The notes below the pieces were generated by a model. The model did no database searches. It was given only the letters and a program-made list of their open reading frames with translations, and was not told where the DNA came from. From positions 14,045,563 through 14,109,562 of the forward strand of contig NC_071348.1 in assembly GCF_027744825.2 (NCBI RefSeq): a DNA stretch of 64,000 bases. Reading direction: 5' to 3'. Shown one piece after another: positions 15,105 to 25,100 of this stretch (within the stretch, counting starts at the first letter, position 1; each line of letters starts with the position of its first letter). Source of the stretch: Synchiropus splendidus (lineage: Eukaryota > Chordata > Actinopteri > Syngnathiformes > Callionymidae). The translations under genes were made by a program, and so were the position numbers.

Positions 15105-17114
15105 TAGTAACATCTCACCAAAGTAATTTTTCTCCCATTTTTCTCACCCGCTGATAGCTGGGAGGCCAGTTCCTGGTCCGAATGTAGTGTGTCCTGTGGG
15201 CCGGGTGTGCAGCAGAGGCAGCTGCAGTGCAGGCAGAGTTTTGGGAACCGCTCCACCATGGTTCACCCTCAGAGGTGCGCACACCTCACCCAGCCAGAGT
15301 CCACGCAGACCTGTCAGCTGCAGCTCTGCTCCCACTGGGAGATCGGCTCTGACTGGAGCTCGGTAGGTCCTGATGGTTTTAAATTGACTTCATATCACTT
15401 AGGGGGTTGTAGTTCATCATGAAGTCATGTTTTTGTTCCACGGAAGAAGACCTCAATTTTAGTATTAGTAGTAGGGCTCATATAAGTTAATTATTTGTCA
15501 TTACTTAGTTGTATGGTAATTATAGTAATATAATAAAAAAAGGTTAAATACATTGTTATTAAAATAAAATAAAAAAATCTTCCAACTAAATTGAATTTTT
15601 AGAGCATGTTTTGATCTGAGACTTGAGCCATCGTCAGTAAAACGCCTCTAGTTGTGGATAGAGATTTGATCTAGAAAGTCTGACTCTTTCCAATGGGTTT
15701 GGAATGTTAGCATGATAATTATTAGATCTATGTGATTCGATATGTTCTGGTGTCCGTCAGTGCTCTGTGGACTGTGGAGTCGGGAGGAGGACACGGAGTG
15801 TAAGCTGTGTCAGCGATCAAGGCAGTGTGGTGAATGACAAAGAGTGTAACTCCCGGTTACGCCCACTGGGGAGTGAAGAGTGCAACATGGGGCCTTGTGT
15901 GACTAACTGGTACTTCACCGGCTGGTCCAACACTGTGAGTCACTCTCTTTCTCTGAGTGCACCGCAGCAAATAACACCCTTGTCATAATCTCCAAAACAC
16001 TGCTGTGCCTCCTTCCAAGTGTTCAGCCCAGTGTGGCCCCGGAGTCCAGAGGAGAGAGGTGGTGTGTCTGACCAGAGGAGGCGTGAAAGAAGGCGGTAGT
16101 GGAGGAGACTGTGTTGGAGATAAACCAGCGGACATGAAGGCCTGCAACGGGGGTCCCTGCGTGCCCACAACCATGTGGTACAGCAGCCCTTGGTCACAGG
16201 TAGACTGACACACCATAACATAACATGTATTTTTTTCTGGAGCAAAACCAGTGAGGGTGAGTGTTCTCGTTCTAGTGCAATGTCCCTTGCGGTAATGGAA
16301 CCCAGCGGCGAGACATCATTTGTGTCCAGAAGAGCGGAAATGACTTTACCGTTGTCCCGTCCAGCGAATGTGTTCAGTTGGACAAACCGGCCCCTGTGCA
16401 GGGGTGCGAGATGGGGGAGTGTAAACCTGAGTGGTTCACAACAGAGTGGAGCGCGGTGAGACTGGAGGGATGGTATATGTGCATGTGTCGAAGATGAAAC
16501 ACATCACGGCATGATAACCAAAGAGCCGTTGCTTGACTGTGGGGCCAAGTAGAATAGTCAGTAAAAATATATGTTATGAGCAAGTGTGTATATTTATAAA
16601 ACATTAAGTTAAAAATGATCCTAAAGCTGTTCACTTTCTGTTGGAAGTCCTGCTTCTTCCTCTGTGTTCAGTCATGATACATCAACCTCTGCTTTGTGCC
16701 CTCAGTGCTCACGCTCCTGTGGAAATGGTGTCCAGATGAGGGAGGTCCGCTGTCTGTCACCGGACAGGAAGCACAGCACCAGCTGTGATCTGAACAGCAA
16801 GCCTGACCAGGAGCAGGCTTGCAACACGATTCCCTGCGGCCCACAGGTCACAGGTTGGTTTTCATGTGCTCAAGGTCGACATGTTTTCTCATGTTGTAGT
16901 CATCTGTAGCAAAAAATAAAGTTGTTGTGCCAATAATCGTGGATAACTTTTCATTTTAAAATTTTCTTCTGTCTGTCTTGTAGATGAAAACTGCAGAGAT
17001 AGACGCCATAACTGCATGATGGTGGTTCAAGCCCGGCTTTGTGTCTACTCCTACTACAAGAGCGCCTGCTGTGCTTCGTGTACCCAGAGTGCACAAAGAG
17101 CAAAGCGACACTGA
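5299..17114 (+). CDS. adamtsl4: ADAMTS-like protein 4, 3' part (13 exons, 5' end outside window)
   Basis: This is a secreted extracellular-matrix glycoprotein of the ADAMTS-like family, which lacks the protease domain. Mammalian ADAMTSL4 binds fibrillin-1 microfibrils, and its loss causes ectopia lentis. The joined exons 5299-5401, 10184-10323, 10679-10883, 11252-11436, 13991-14156, 14492-14746, 14868-14997, 15158-15362, 15761-15934, 16020-16199, 16276-16455, 16706-16853 and 16984-17114 give 733 codons plus TGA with no frame break. In order the fragment shows an ADAMTS cysteine-rich module ([18 protein letters not shown], then [11 protein letters not shown]; about aa 14-105), a spacer (about 106-230), a proline/arginine-rich linker, six TSP1 repeats (about 340-688) and a PLAC domain (about 690-725). 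Six C-terminal TSP1 repeats plus PLAC fit ADAMTSL4 rather than papilin or other ADAMTSLs. The signal peptide and N-terminal TSP1 exons are not visible and must lie upstream of the window or be unrecognised before 5299. Confidence 0.93.
5402..10183 (+). other. adamtsl4: adamtsl4 intron (4.8 kb)
   Basis: The GT-AG intron between window exons 1 and 2. No additional coding exon is recognised, because the split codon joins exactly across it. Confidence 0.85.
10184..10323 (+). CDS. adamtsl4: adamtsl4 exon (window exon 2): cysteine-rich module
   Basis: The frame continues from the previous split codon as [20 protein letters not shown] and on to [10 protein letters not shown], typical of ADAMTS cysteine-rich modules. 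It contains one N-glycosylation sequon (NIS). The acceptor is ttgcag and the donor gtgagt; the exon ends in phase 0. Confidence 0.93.
10679..10883 (+). CDS. adamtsl4: adamtsl4 exon (window exon 3): CGVCGG motif and spacer start
   Basis: Encodes [20 protein letters not shown] followed by GGKDSSC, the signature that closes the cysteine-rich module. The start of the spacer follows ([16 protein letters not shown]). There are sequons at NVT and NIT. The exon is flanked by ctgccag and gtaaga. Confidence 0.94.
11252..11436 (+). CDS. adamtsl4: adamtsl4 exon (window exon 4): spacer
   Basis: Encodes [20 protein letters not shown] and the following TYSRPRA segment, which matches the ADAMTS spacer pattern (NG-W-VDPPG-Y-AGGT). 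The acceptor is ttatgcag and the donor gtaagt. Confidence 0.93.
11437..13990 (+). other. adamtsl4: adamtsl4 intron (2.6 kb)
   Basis: A phase-0 GT-AG intron holding a short TA dinucleotide run (12751-12772). It also has a 15-bp sequence repeated at 13174-13188 and 13191-13205. No coding content is seen. Confidence 0.85.
13991..14156 (+). CDS. adamtsl4: adamtsl4 exon (window exon 5): end of spacer and charged linker
   Basis: Encodes [17 protein letters not shown], the last beta segment of the spacer. A strongly charged Lys/Glu/Arg-rich stretch follows. The acceptor is cttctgcag and the donor gtacgt. Confidence 0.9.
14492..14746 (+). CDS. adamtsl4: adamtsl4 exon (window exon 6): proline-rich linker and start of TSP1-1
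   Basis: A low-complexity Pro/Ser/Arg linker is followed by [17 protein letters not shown], the opening of the first C-terminal TSP1 repeat. CSVSCG fits the O-fucose consensus C-x-x-S/T-C-G. The acceptor is cctcacag and the donor gtcaga. Confidence 0.9.
14868..14997 (+). CDS. adamtsl4: adamtsl4 exon (window exon 7): rest of TSP1-1
   Basis: Encodes [20 protein letters not shown] and ends CNTHPCPP, completing the six cysteines of the repeat. The acceptor (attaaag) is weak in its last bases, but the frame and family alignment require it. The donor is gtgagc after 14997. Confidence 0.88.
15033..15102. repeat. ATCT/AT microsatellite
   Basis: Interrupted tetranucleotide (ATCT)n grading into (AT)n, in the short adamtsl4 intron between window exons 7 and 8. 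Confidence 0.9.
15158..15362 (+). CDS. adamtsl4: adamtsl4 exon (window exon 8): TSP1-2
   Basis: Encodes [20 protein letters not shown] through [21 protein letters not shown] and CSVSCG are C-mannosylation and O-fucosylation type motifs. The acceptor is ctgatag and the donor gtaggt; the exon ends in phase 0. Confidence 0.93.
15761..15934 (+). CDS. adamtsl4: adamtsl4 exon (window exon 9): TSP1-3
   Basis: A phase 0-0 exon of 58 codons, opening [12 protein letters not shown] and ending [10 protein letters not shown]. It is one complete TSP1 period cut just before its first cysteine. The O-fucose position is Asp (CSVDCG). Confidence 0.93.
16020..16199 (+). CDS. adamtsl4: adamtsl4 exon (window exon 10): TSP1-4
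   Basis: A phase 0-0 exon of 60 codons opening [19 protein letters not shown]. It has an extra Gly/Ser-rich loop ([11 protein letters not shown]) before the later cysteines, also expanded in human ADAMTSL4. The acceptor is ccttccaag and the donor gtagac. Confidence 0.92.
16276..16455 (+). CDS. adamtsl4: adamtsl4 exon (window exon 11): TSP1-5
   Basis: A phase 0-0 exon of 60 codons opening [20 protein letters not shown] and ending [10 protein letters not shown]. It lies only 76 bp after the previous exon. The acceptor is cgttctag and the donor gtgaga. Confidence 0.93.
16706..16853 (+). CDS. adamtsl4: adamtsl4 exon (window exon 12): TSP1-6
   Basis: Encodes [20 protein letters not shown] through [11 protein letters not shown]. 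The donor used is gttggt after 16853, because the next exon needs one carried base. An upstream ccacag/gtcaca could be mistaken for the donor but breaks the frame. Confidence 0.92.
16984..17114 (+). CDS. adamtsl4: adamtsl4 last coding exon: PLAC domain and stop
   Basis: Encodes [20 protein letters not shown] followed by [12 protein letters not shown], the six-cysteine PLAC (protease and lacunin) domain. A short basic tail and TGA at 17112-17114 follow. The acceptor is cttgtag. Confidence 0.94.
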
Positions 17115-17977
17115 CAGAGCAGGAAGTCAAGGACCGGCTCTGTGAGCCCAATCACACACATCGGCAGCCTTGAGGAGGCATGAATATCTACGTATGTCAC
17201 GTCCTTCCAGCTGTGAGAGGCAGCTGATCCTCCTCGTGAAGCTTCAAGTAGAGCCATGTATTCCACTGACAGCTCTCGCTGGCATCATAATCACTTAGTG
17301 GTGCATAATACAGTTCTGTTCATCGTCGTGAAAAAGTTCTCAACTTTCTTCTTCTACAGTCAAATTCGCATACCACTAATTATGAAAGGAAACGTGCTTA
17401 AGTTGTAATTACTGTGTATAATGCTGTGTGCAGTGCGCCCCCCTCCCCCTCCTGGGCCGCTATGGAGACCCCCAGCTACGCTAGAAGATTGCAATTAACA
17501 TAGTGAGTTTTTTATGTTTGCCAAAAATATTTCCTCAAGTGTCCTCCTGTTCTGTTATTCAGCGCAGATTGAACAGATAAACCAAAGGGGGTAGGAGGGG
17601 CTGATGGTGCAATGTGACCAAATATATCAGAGACAAGACAAAATCTGCTCAACGATTGAATATGGCACATTTTCAGCAGAACTTCAAAACCTCCTGTCGT
17701 GGTTTAAATTCAGTTACATTTCACTTCCTGAGCCTCAAGACTGATGGTGATTCACAGTTTTAAGAACAAACATTGGAGCGTTTCAACAGTGCTGGGCGGA
17801 GTCACAAAACATTGTTTGTGGATTGCGCTCTTTTTTTATTGCTAATTTATTATGTTTTAAAGGTCTATTCTTGTATAAAAATATATTTTGTCATTTGTCC
17901 GTCAGATGTGTCCTTTAACCTTTTTTCCCTTTACTACTGTTATTTCCCCAATTGTTTTGCCTCATGAGCCAGTCATG

Positions 17978-17983
17978 AATAAA
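17978..17983 (+). terminator. adamtsl4: Polyadenylation signal AATAAA (adamtsl4, proximal)
   Basis: Canonical hexamer 864 bp after the stop codon in AT-rich sequence. Confidence 0.5.
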
Positions 17984-18868
17984 AACTGAAAGATGTGGGT
18001 AGCATTTCCTCACATGATCAGGTCTGTGCATCATCTTTGGTTTATATTGCTCTTCATTTCATAAATCTGTGCTCACATTTAAACCAATCCCTGAAAACAA
18101 ATACTTTGTTTAATCAACAGCCATTCTTACATCGATGCTCAGTTCAGGCGGAATGCCACAATCCCAGGTAGTATCAAACGATGAGAGGTAAACTTTCTTC
18201 AACTTCTCATGTGCTCTCTAGAGAGAGATCTAACAGCAGTTATAAGTGTGAACCGCTCAGCACTGGTGGTAAATATGTATGCTGTAATGAAGGACGAGCT
18301 GCAGACACAGTTGTAGTTGATGAGTAAGCTATTTATCTGCATCACTTGTGTACATTATAAGGTTTTCTGTCTTGTATGTGGATGTCTTTATGACAACATG
18401 CACATGAAGAAAATCAGCATGTGACTCTGATAGCCTTATGAAGATGAAATCCCACGATCACTTTTTTAAATCACAAATGAATAATATTGCTCAGTGAAAA
18501 GGCGACTTCAACTCTGTATATCTGTGATATGTTCGAATTCCTGTCACCCACTTTTGCCACTTCCATGTGAGCGATCTGTATATTTGTCTGATAAATGTGC
18601 ATAATAGTCTGTAGAAGAGCTGCATTTATCCTCATCTAACTGTCATTTTTCTTTTGTGCACCAGCTTGTGACTTTACTCTGTGCGACTGAAGCTTTGAAT
18701 GTGTCTAATCCCTTGTAGTCCTATTTTATACAAAAGGATATTAATTTATCTATTATCTAAACATGTAATTTATTTTTAATGTTTTGCAAAACCGTTTGTT
18801 ACCACCAGAGTTTATGAGATTGCTTACAGGAGATCCACAAGTGTGGAATTTGACTTTGATTTATTCGA

Positions 18869-18874
18869 AATAAA
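18869..18874 (+). terminator. adamtsl4: Polyadenylation signal AATAAA (adamtsl4, distal candidate)
   Basis: Canonical hexamer about 1.75 kb after the stop codon, followed by G/T-containing sequence. Confidence 0.4.
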
Positions 18875-18895
18875 GCCATTGGATGAAGCATGTTG

Positions 18896-20399
18896 CAGGT
18901 CGTGTTGTAACCAAAAGAGGGCGCAATTGAGTCAGAAGAGCCTGTCTAAGGAATTATAAGGCCAATATGCCAAAACGAACAAACACAGCACATTTGCAAT
19001 GATATTGGCCTCAGACCAGCCTCTTGCTCGTTGTGATCTGGAGGTCAATCCATCCTGCATCTGATGACAAAAACTCCTAATGAGCCTAAAATCACTGAGT
19101 TGTGAATATGTATGCTTTATTGAAACAAATGTTAGCTCAAAATGTGATTTCTAATGTATGACTGTGTTTGCTAAAAGTACAGATACCATTTCATTTATGA
19201 AAAAAGGGTAATAAGAAAGTATGTTAAGTCAAGGACAAAATAAGCAACTTAACAGAAGCATGTTGTTGCAGGAGTAATGAGATCATGTGGGACTTCCCCC
19301 CACTGTGGCCGTGACTTCACAAAAAAACCACTGGCTGTGAGACAAATTCGTTGTGAAAACTTCCCGCAGCTTTTTTTTTTAAGCTCCCCTCACAGACTCC
19401 AGGACACAGCATTAGCCCTGACATTTGACCTCTCGGGCCTGGAAGGTGGCATTTTTAGGAAATGACCTCTCCTGCTGCGTCTTTATTTTCACATCCAATC
19501 GGTGAATATATGTTTTGCAAAACCTGCTGAGACCACAAAGGAGACAAGGGCTTCATATTGTTTCATCACGCACAAAACACATGTGAATGCATGTTCAACA
19601 TACTCAAGTGCATTTAGCAATAAGACATTCTGACTTGGCAAATGTTGGGCCTAAATTCATCTGCATTTCTGACGAGCACAACTCTTTCTATATAACATTT
19701 ATACTTTATTCCATCAAGCCTCACAGAGTGCTGCTACAAAAACTGCCTTCACAGTTAATTAACGTAATTAATAAAAAAATACACGAGGAAAACAGCCCTA
19801 TGTTTACAGCTGTGAGGCCTTGAGATTAAGCAATAGACATCTAACTCTATGAAAAGACGCCTTTCGCCCTTGGATGTTACATGTAGATCAGAAATAGAAA
19901 AGGACCTAAATTAGATCCTTATTGTACACCACAAGTACTGCCATGGATGATGTGTATGCTGACTGGAGACAAGTAAGAACACCAACACTCACCTTTCCTG
20001 GATGGATTTTTCATGTCATTCTCAGTTGCGTGTTTGGGACCTGCTGTGTCCACATCCTCGGGCACTGCGTGCGTGCCATCCTGTTGTGTTTCTGATGTGT
20101 TGAAGATGCTCCAGTGTGTGTGTGGGAGGGTGGGGAGCATATATGCTGGATAAAGGAGCGGGGGTGCTGCTACCAAGGCGCACGAGGCAAAGCAGGCAGA
20201 TGGTGACCTTTAGGACTAAATTAACATGAACCCCCTGACTCCTCTCACTGCACCCGCTCGCAAACACACAAACTTGTTTGAGAATGTGCTCGGAGACATG
20301 GCAGGTACATGGAGGGAGAAATGGAACAGTTAGTGCAGATGAGTTCCTCACACCATCTTCTACTAGAGCTCCAAGTGTAAAGTAGGCCAGCTACTCTTG
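18896..20399. other. Intergenic sequence adamtsl4-celf3
   Basis: No gene is recognised. It contains a fragment of a dispersed repeat near 19860-19945 that recurs at 59117-59165. Confidence 0.6.
19860..19945 (+). repeat. Dispersed fish repeat, fragment A
   Basis: The phrases GGACCTAAA and ACACCAC occur at the same spacing in 59117-59165. Both also share the preceding AAATAGAA-type stretch, which suggests diverged copies of one interspersed family. The class of element is not determined. Confidence 0.45.
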
Positions 20400-20739
20400 C
20401 GTGGGTGTGAGCGTGATTTCTGTCCCGGGCGGGAACAGCTGTAGTAGTCGTGACCGCGTGCATGTGAACGGGAGCGCGCGTCCGCTTCATAGTTTCAGCA
20501 CCAAGGCCAGGGCTCGCGACCAGAACAATAGGCGGCTCCACTCGATGCACCTCAGGGAGTGTGAAAAAATTATGTCGTCTACGCGAACCTTAATTCTCCT
20601 CGAAAAAAAATACAAAACTCATTTAAATATTTGTATGACTGGTTGATGTATGTTGCTATTTATAGAATTATATATATCATGGTGAAGTTGAAACGTTTTG
20701 TCTTTTTTTTCGTAATTCCGGCGGCCATACTTGTTGACG
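20400..20739 (+). promoter_or_regulatory. celf3: CpG-rich putative celf3 promoter
   Basis: CpG dinucleotides are dense from about 20400 to 20550 in otherwise CpG-poor DNA. They are followed by an AT-rich TATA-like stretch (20658-20678) and then the purine-rich 5' UTR exon. The transcription start is not determined. Confidence 0.5.
20494..20510 (+). promoter_or_regulatory. celf3: RE1/NRSE-like site (REST/NRSF binding motif)
   Basis: The 17-mer TTCAGCACCAAGGCCAG fits the degenerate RE1 consensus NTYAGMRCCNNRGMSAG at every position. It matches 17 of 21 bases of the extended site including 20511-20514. It sits in the CpG-rich region just upstream of the celf3 5' UTR exon. REST silences neuronal genes outside neurons, and CELF3 is neuron-enriched, so a functional site is plausible. 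Binding itself is inference. Confidence 0.7.
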
Positions 20740-21266
20740 GTCCCTGGCGGTGCGTGGAAGAGGGGGAGGAGAGAGAAAGAGAGTGGAGCCCGGCACTGGA
20801 GGAGAGAACAGACATCCAGCCGTTGGAGGAGCGAGACGCAACAAGAAACCGAAAAGCAGGAGAGAGTAGACAACGTGAGGGAAGACAAGCGCTCCGACGG
20901 CTGGAAACATCCCGGAAATATCAGTTTGTTCTCCATTTCCAGTGTATTGAACCCGGAATCAAAAGAGAAGAGTGAGAGCTAGCTAGTTCTGAAAGTGCTT
21001 ATATTCCATCCGGGCTGGTGACAGGTAGTTATTTGACTCTGGTGAAGGTTATTTAAAGGCTTACACGCGGAGAAGAGAGCAGGAATAGAGGTAGAAGCCT
21101 GCAAGTTATAGCAGGGCTGTCTGTGTGAAGATAGGAGGAGGAGGAGGAGGAGAGTACAGCGGGCACAAAGAGCGGAGCATCCAGGAGGAAGGAGAACTGC
21201 AAAGACAACAAGCGCATCATCCCTCTTTAACTTCTCATCGCTGACCATTAACTTCACCTGCAGCCG
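20740..21266 (+). other. celf3: celf3 5' UTR exon (5' limit approximate)
   Basis: A purine-rich, CpG-bearing segment that ends at the splice donor gtaaga following 21266. Together with the acceptor at 21881-21886 it gives a spliced leader to the ATG-bearing exon. The 5' edge is a guess. The 149-aa frame on the opposite strand here is only an antisense shadow. Confidence 0.55.
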
Positions 21267-21886
21267 GTAAGAGCACACTTGTGTATTTAGAAGTGCATGC
21301 GCGTATGTGTGAAGATGTATACGTGCGTGTGTACATTGAGGGGGGATCGGACAAAGGGGAGCCCCATGACATCCGTGTGTATGTAACCTACAGCTGGCTA
21401 AACAAAGAAGCTTCTCTATGGCAGTCATTTACCCCAAAACCACCAGGCTTCTTCTGCTCCCCGTTGAGGGGCCCGCTATGGCTTGTGAACATATAAAGTG
21501 CTGAAGCCTACTTACTGATATTTTCCCATGGATGTGTCATTAATTGAGGAAAATAGTCGCATCATTGTTTTTTGATTGGCTAATTAAAATTTGCATAATT
21601 CTTTCAGTAGAAGCCGACGGAGCCCTTTGTCACCAGAGGCAGGAAAAAAAATGAATTGATCATTTGATTTGCGTGAATTTTCTGGCATTCTGTGAAGGAT
21701 TTTGTGTGTAATTCCTTCTTCGATTTATATTCGTTGTAATCACTGACCTACTTTAATTTTGTTTAGGAACGGTGCCGTTCCCAAACAAAATTAAGGCTTC
21801 AGTAAAATGACAATTATTTTAAGAGACAACTTCATCAATGATTTATTTTTTTCCCTCATTTTTAAGACTTTCCATCTTTTCTTTAG
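21267..21886 (+). other. celf3: celf3 leader intron
   Basis: A GT-AG intron (gtaaga to tttctttag) separating the untranslated exon from the start-codon exon. It contains a 46-nt hairpin at 21751-21796. Confidence 0.6.
21751..21796 (+). repeat. Near-perfect 22-bp inverted repeat (hairpin)
   Basis: Arms 21751-21772 and 21775-21796 are separated by 2 nt. Twenty of 22 positions are complementary as DNA, and 21 of 22 can pair as RNA counting one U-G wobble. It lies about 90 nt upstream of the acceptor of the start-codon exon of celf3. It is too short for a pre-microRNA. It could be a palindromic transposon relic or a splicing-relevant RNA stem. Confidence 0.9.
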
Positions 21887-21997
21887 CTCTTACTTGAAAA
21901 GTGGTCCAGCATCAGTTGCCGTTACCAAGGATACCTGCTCCCGATCTGTTTACTTCTCATCCCGTCAATTCCGAGTCGTCCTCTCAGCTCTGTCCCG

Positions 21998-22142
21998 ATG
22001 AAGGAGGCTGACGCCATCAAGCTCTTTGTGGGGCAGATCCCTCGGAATCTGGAGGAGAAAGATCTGAAGCCTATCTTCGAGCAGTTTGGCAAGATCTATG
22101 AGCTAACAGTGATTAAGGACAAATACACCGGAATGCACAAAG
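21998..22142 (+). CDS. celf3: celf3 coding exon 1: RRM1 start
   Basis: ATG at 21998 begins [20 protein letters not shown], the family's N-terminus. The exon itself begins at 21887 after tttctttag, with 111 nt of 5' UTR. The donor is gtgagt after 22142. Confidence 0.95.
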
Positions 22143-25100
22143 GTGAGTCATTTTACACAACTTCGATTGTAGACTGTGAGACATTTGACAAAAAGGGGGA
22201 AGAAAAGGGGCGAAAATTTCTTCCGCTGAGTGTCATGTGTTGCCATAGAAACTGTCACTCCTGCTCTCGTCTTCATCCTCTGTAAACACAGCAGCATGAG
22301 ATCATGTAGACAGGCGAATAACCTGCTGCATTTTCAAACTGCCCGCTGTAGTATTTTATTACCACTGAATTTTGAAACTGTTCTTCCCTTATGAGATTTT
22401 TTGCACATGATTAAACAAGCCGTTAAAATATATGAATACAAATAAATCTAAATTAAACATTTTTTTTGGCTGTTAATTTAGTTTTTTTAAAGGCTTTAAA
22501 AATACACACAGTACAGAATGTCACACTATTGAAATATATCGAATAATATCCATCCTTAAATATCACAGAGGATTAGTTTTGAAAACTAATAAGACCGCCC
22601 TGCAAATGTTGACTTATGTCACCCTCTGTCTTTCATGAACCAGATTAGACCGTGCCTTCCAATCAGTATAATGGGAGTGTAAGCCAGCGTGATACGGTGG
22701 AAAGAATCTGTTGTTTTGAGAATCCACTCTGCCTCAGTAAGCTCCTCTTAAATGCACTGAGATGGACCATAAGATGTGTAAAGCTTGTATGTGTGTGGGT
22801 TGTTTTTATCCAATATCCAAAACTACCTTTTCTAAATTATTCCCCTGTGAACAATGTTTCTTTGTATGTTTTACAATCTGTAAGCTCTTGACGAACAGTT
22901 GTAAAATCCTGACAGGAAGCTAACCTGCTGCTAATCTTGTTGTCTTAGTGCTGGTGACAGGTGTAGTAAAAACAGCCCTGGCCAGCCAGCTGTACTACAC
23001 CCCCCACCCTCACACACACAGACACAGGTACAGCACTTAGGCTAACAGGAGGGAGTGTATTTTGGAGTGATCGTGCGGCATGCATAGGAAGGAAACCTGA
23101 CTGTGCCAAGCTTCTGAGGCCTTGTTAGCCCTGCACACGTTCTTGGTGCTGTCATGTGTGCTGACTTGTGCCGTGACGTTCTGCGATGTGCCGTGCCGTG
23201 GAGTGTTCCTCTTTGCTCTGAAGTGCATCATCATGGTGTTGTCAAATATAGTTACAGTGCATGAATATTTCAATGACATTTTAAACCTTACAACAACAGA
23301 GCAACTGATTATTGTAGGTGACAGTAATACGAGAAAGAAATTAAAGGCCTTTACGTGGTATATCCGAATATCCGACCGGCTGTCTTACTCTTCTTTTTCA
23401 TGTTTGACAGGATGTGCGTTTCTGACATACTGTGCACGGGAGTCTGCGTTGAAAGCTCAGAGTGCTCTCCATGAGCAGAAGACCCTACCAGGGGTAAGTT
23501 CACAACAGCTTGTCCACACCTGTCTCCGAATATTCCTGTGTCACAAACAAGCATCCTGCTGCTGGCTCGCAACTGTCCCCAGATTACCGTGTGTGGGTGT
23601 GTGCTTGTAGTTTCAGCTTCCATTAGTAGCAATGTGACATAACACAACAGCCAGCAGGCGTCTTGCTGCGAAGGACAAATATTCCCTCTTACAATACACA
23701 TGCAGGGCTCTATGTGAGCATTTCCATCTCTGTGTCTCTATACCTCTGCCGGTCCTGCTGTTCGCCTCCAGTGATAGCTCCTGCCTGGAGAGAGTGTGTA
23801 ATTAATGTGGCCATTCCCCTTTGTCTCATCCCGGTCTCCCTCAGTCTCTCAAGTGAGGAATAGTGTGCTGCAGCTGAGCTGGAGTGGGATGTTGTTTATT
23901 ATGGATGGGCTACTGAGTGAGATCTGTGCCTGTCTCTCAGGCTGTACCTCTCTGTCACTCCTGTTCTTTTTTTTTTTTTTTTTTTCTCTGACCTGATTTC
24001 TGCTGCAGTTTAAAACGGATTTTACAGTCACAGTCTTTGTTTATTTTTAATGGGGAAACTACGATGGGTTTAAGGTGTGAGTCATTAGGTTGGTATATTA
24101 TATTGCTATGAGATTTGAGGCATTTATAAATTCTAAATGTGACAGAGGGAACGGAAACGTCTTGGGGTGGTGATTGGAAATCAAAATGCAGATAAACATA
24201 CACAAACTCCACATGTGAAGCACTGCATCACAATCATGTACCCTTGCTGATTTCCATCAACAGACACTGCATGTTAATAAGGTCATTGATCCAATTAGCA
24301 CTTACAAAGAATTTGACCTTACTGCAGGAATTCACCTCTCTCTTATCCTGCCCTCTTACTTTTGACACATCATCTTAAATAAATGGTGTTTGAACCAGAT
24401 ATTGATTTTTTTTCCCACAGAGTAGTTGATGAAATAGACCCCAAAGTTTTCCCTTCTATGTATATCATTTGTTAGTGGTAACTAGATGCTGTGAAAGATC
24501 CCAAAGGAAGTTCATGAGTGCAGGTAAGCGCAGTATGCAGTCAGTCAAGTCCTACTTATAAAGCTCCCATTCATTAAGATTTTACCTCGAGGGAATTGGC
24601 AGTAAAAGGTCAGGACCTCCTTTTTACTGGAGTCACTGCTACGGTTCAGGGACATCACTGGCTGAAGAGGGTCTGTAAAGATGGAAGGATACAAAGGGAA
24701 GAAAGAGAGCTGGAAGGAGTTATTGCAACGCAAGTGACTGGCATTGCCGCATTTCACAATTGACTTGCCATTGATTTACGCAAGATCATCTTGAATTTAC
24801 TCTTTTCTTATCTTTACTTTTCCGCATACTGATGCAAACCCAGAGAAAAGGAAGCAGAAGATGCTGTCACGCTCAGGTCCTAATTATTTTGGTGCCCATG
24901 CTAAATTTCGGCTTCCTCTCATCCCTGAATCTTTTTAGGGGTTTAGCGCTGCCAACACTTCATAATTCCAGCTGTCCTCATTTGCCTCGCCTCTGTGTTT
25001 CGCTTCTCCTCCATGCTTGACAGGATTCATAACAATTTTTTTTCCACCCATCCTCCAGTAGAGTGTTTCCTTTCCTTTCCCAAATTTGCCTTTTTTTTAA

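Larger units (their letters stand above)
17115..18895 (+). other. adamtsl4: Probable adamtsl4 3' UTR and flank
   Basis: Follows the stop codon and contains no further coding sequence. AATAAA signals lie at 17978-17983 and 18869-18874, so the transcript could end near 18.0 kb or 18.9 kb. The sequence does not decide between them. Confidence 0.6.

Noticed and set aside
20979..21428. 149-aa open frame on the minus strand
   Set aside because: It lies antisense to the celf3 5' UTR exon and leader intron. Composition is biased by the purine-rich exon and there is no family resemblance.
23122..23610. 162-aa open frame on the plus strand
   Set aside because: It contains the real 83-bp celf3 exon in frame but extends into both introns. 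The splice sites and family alignment define only 23411-23493.
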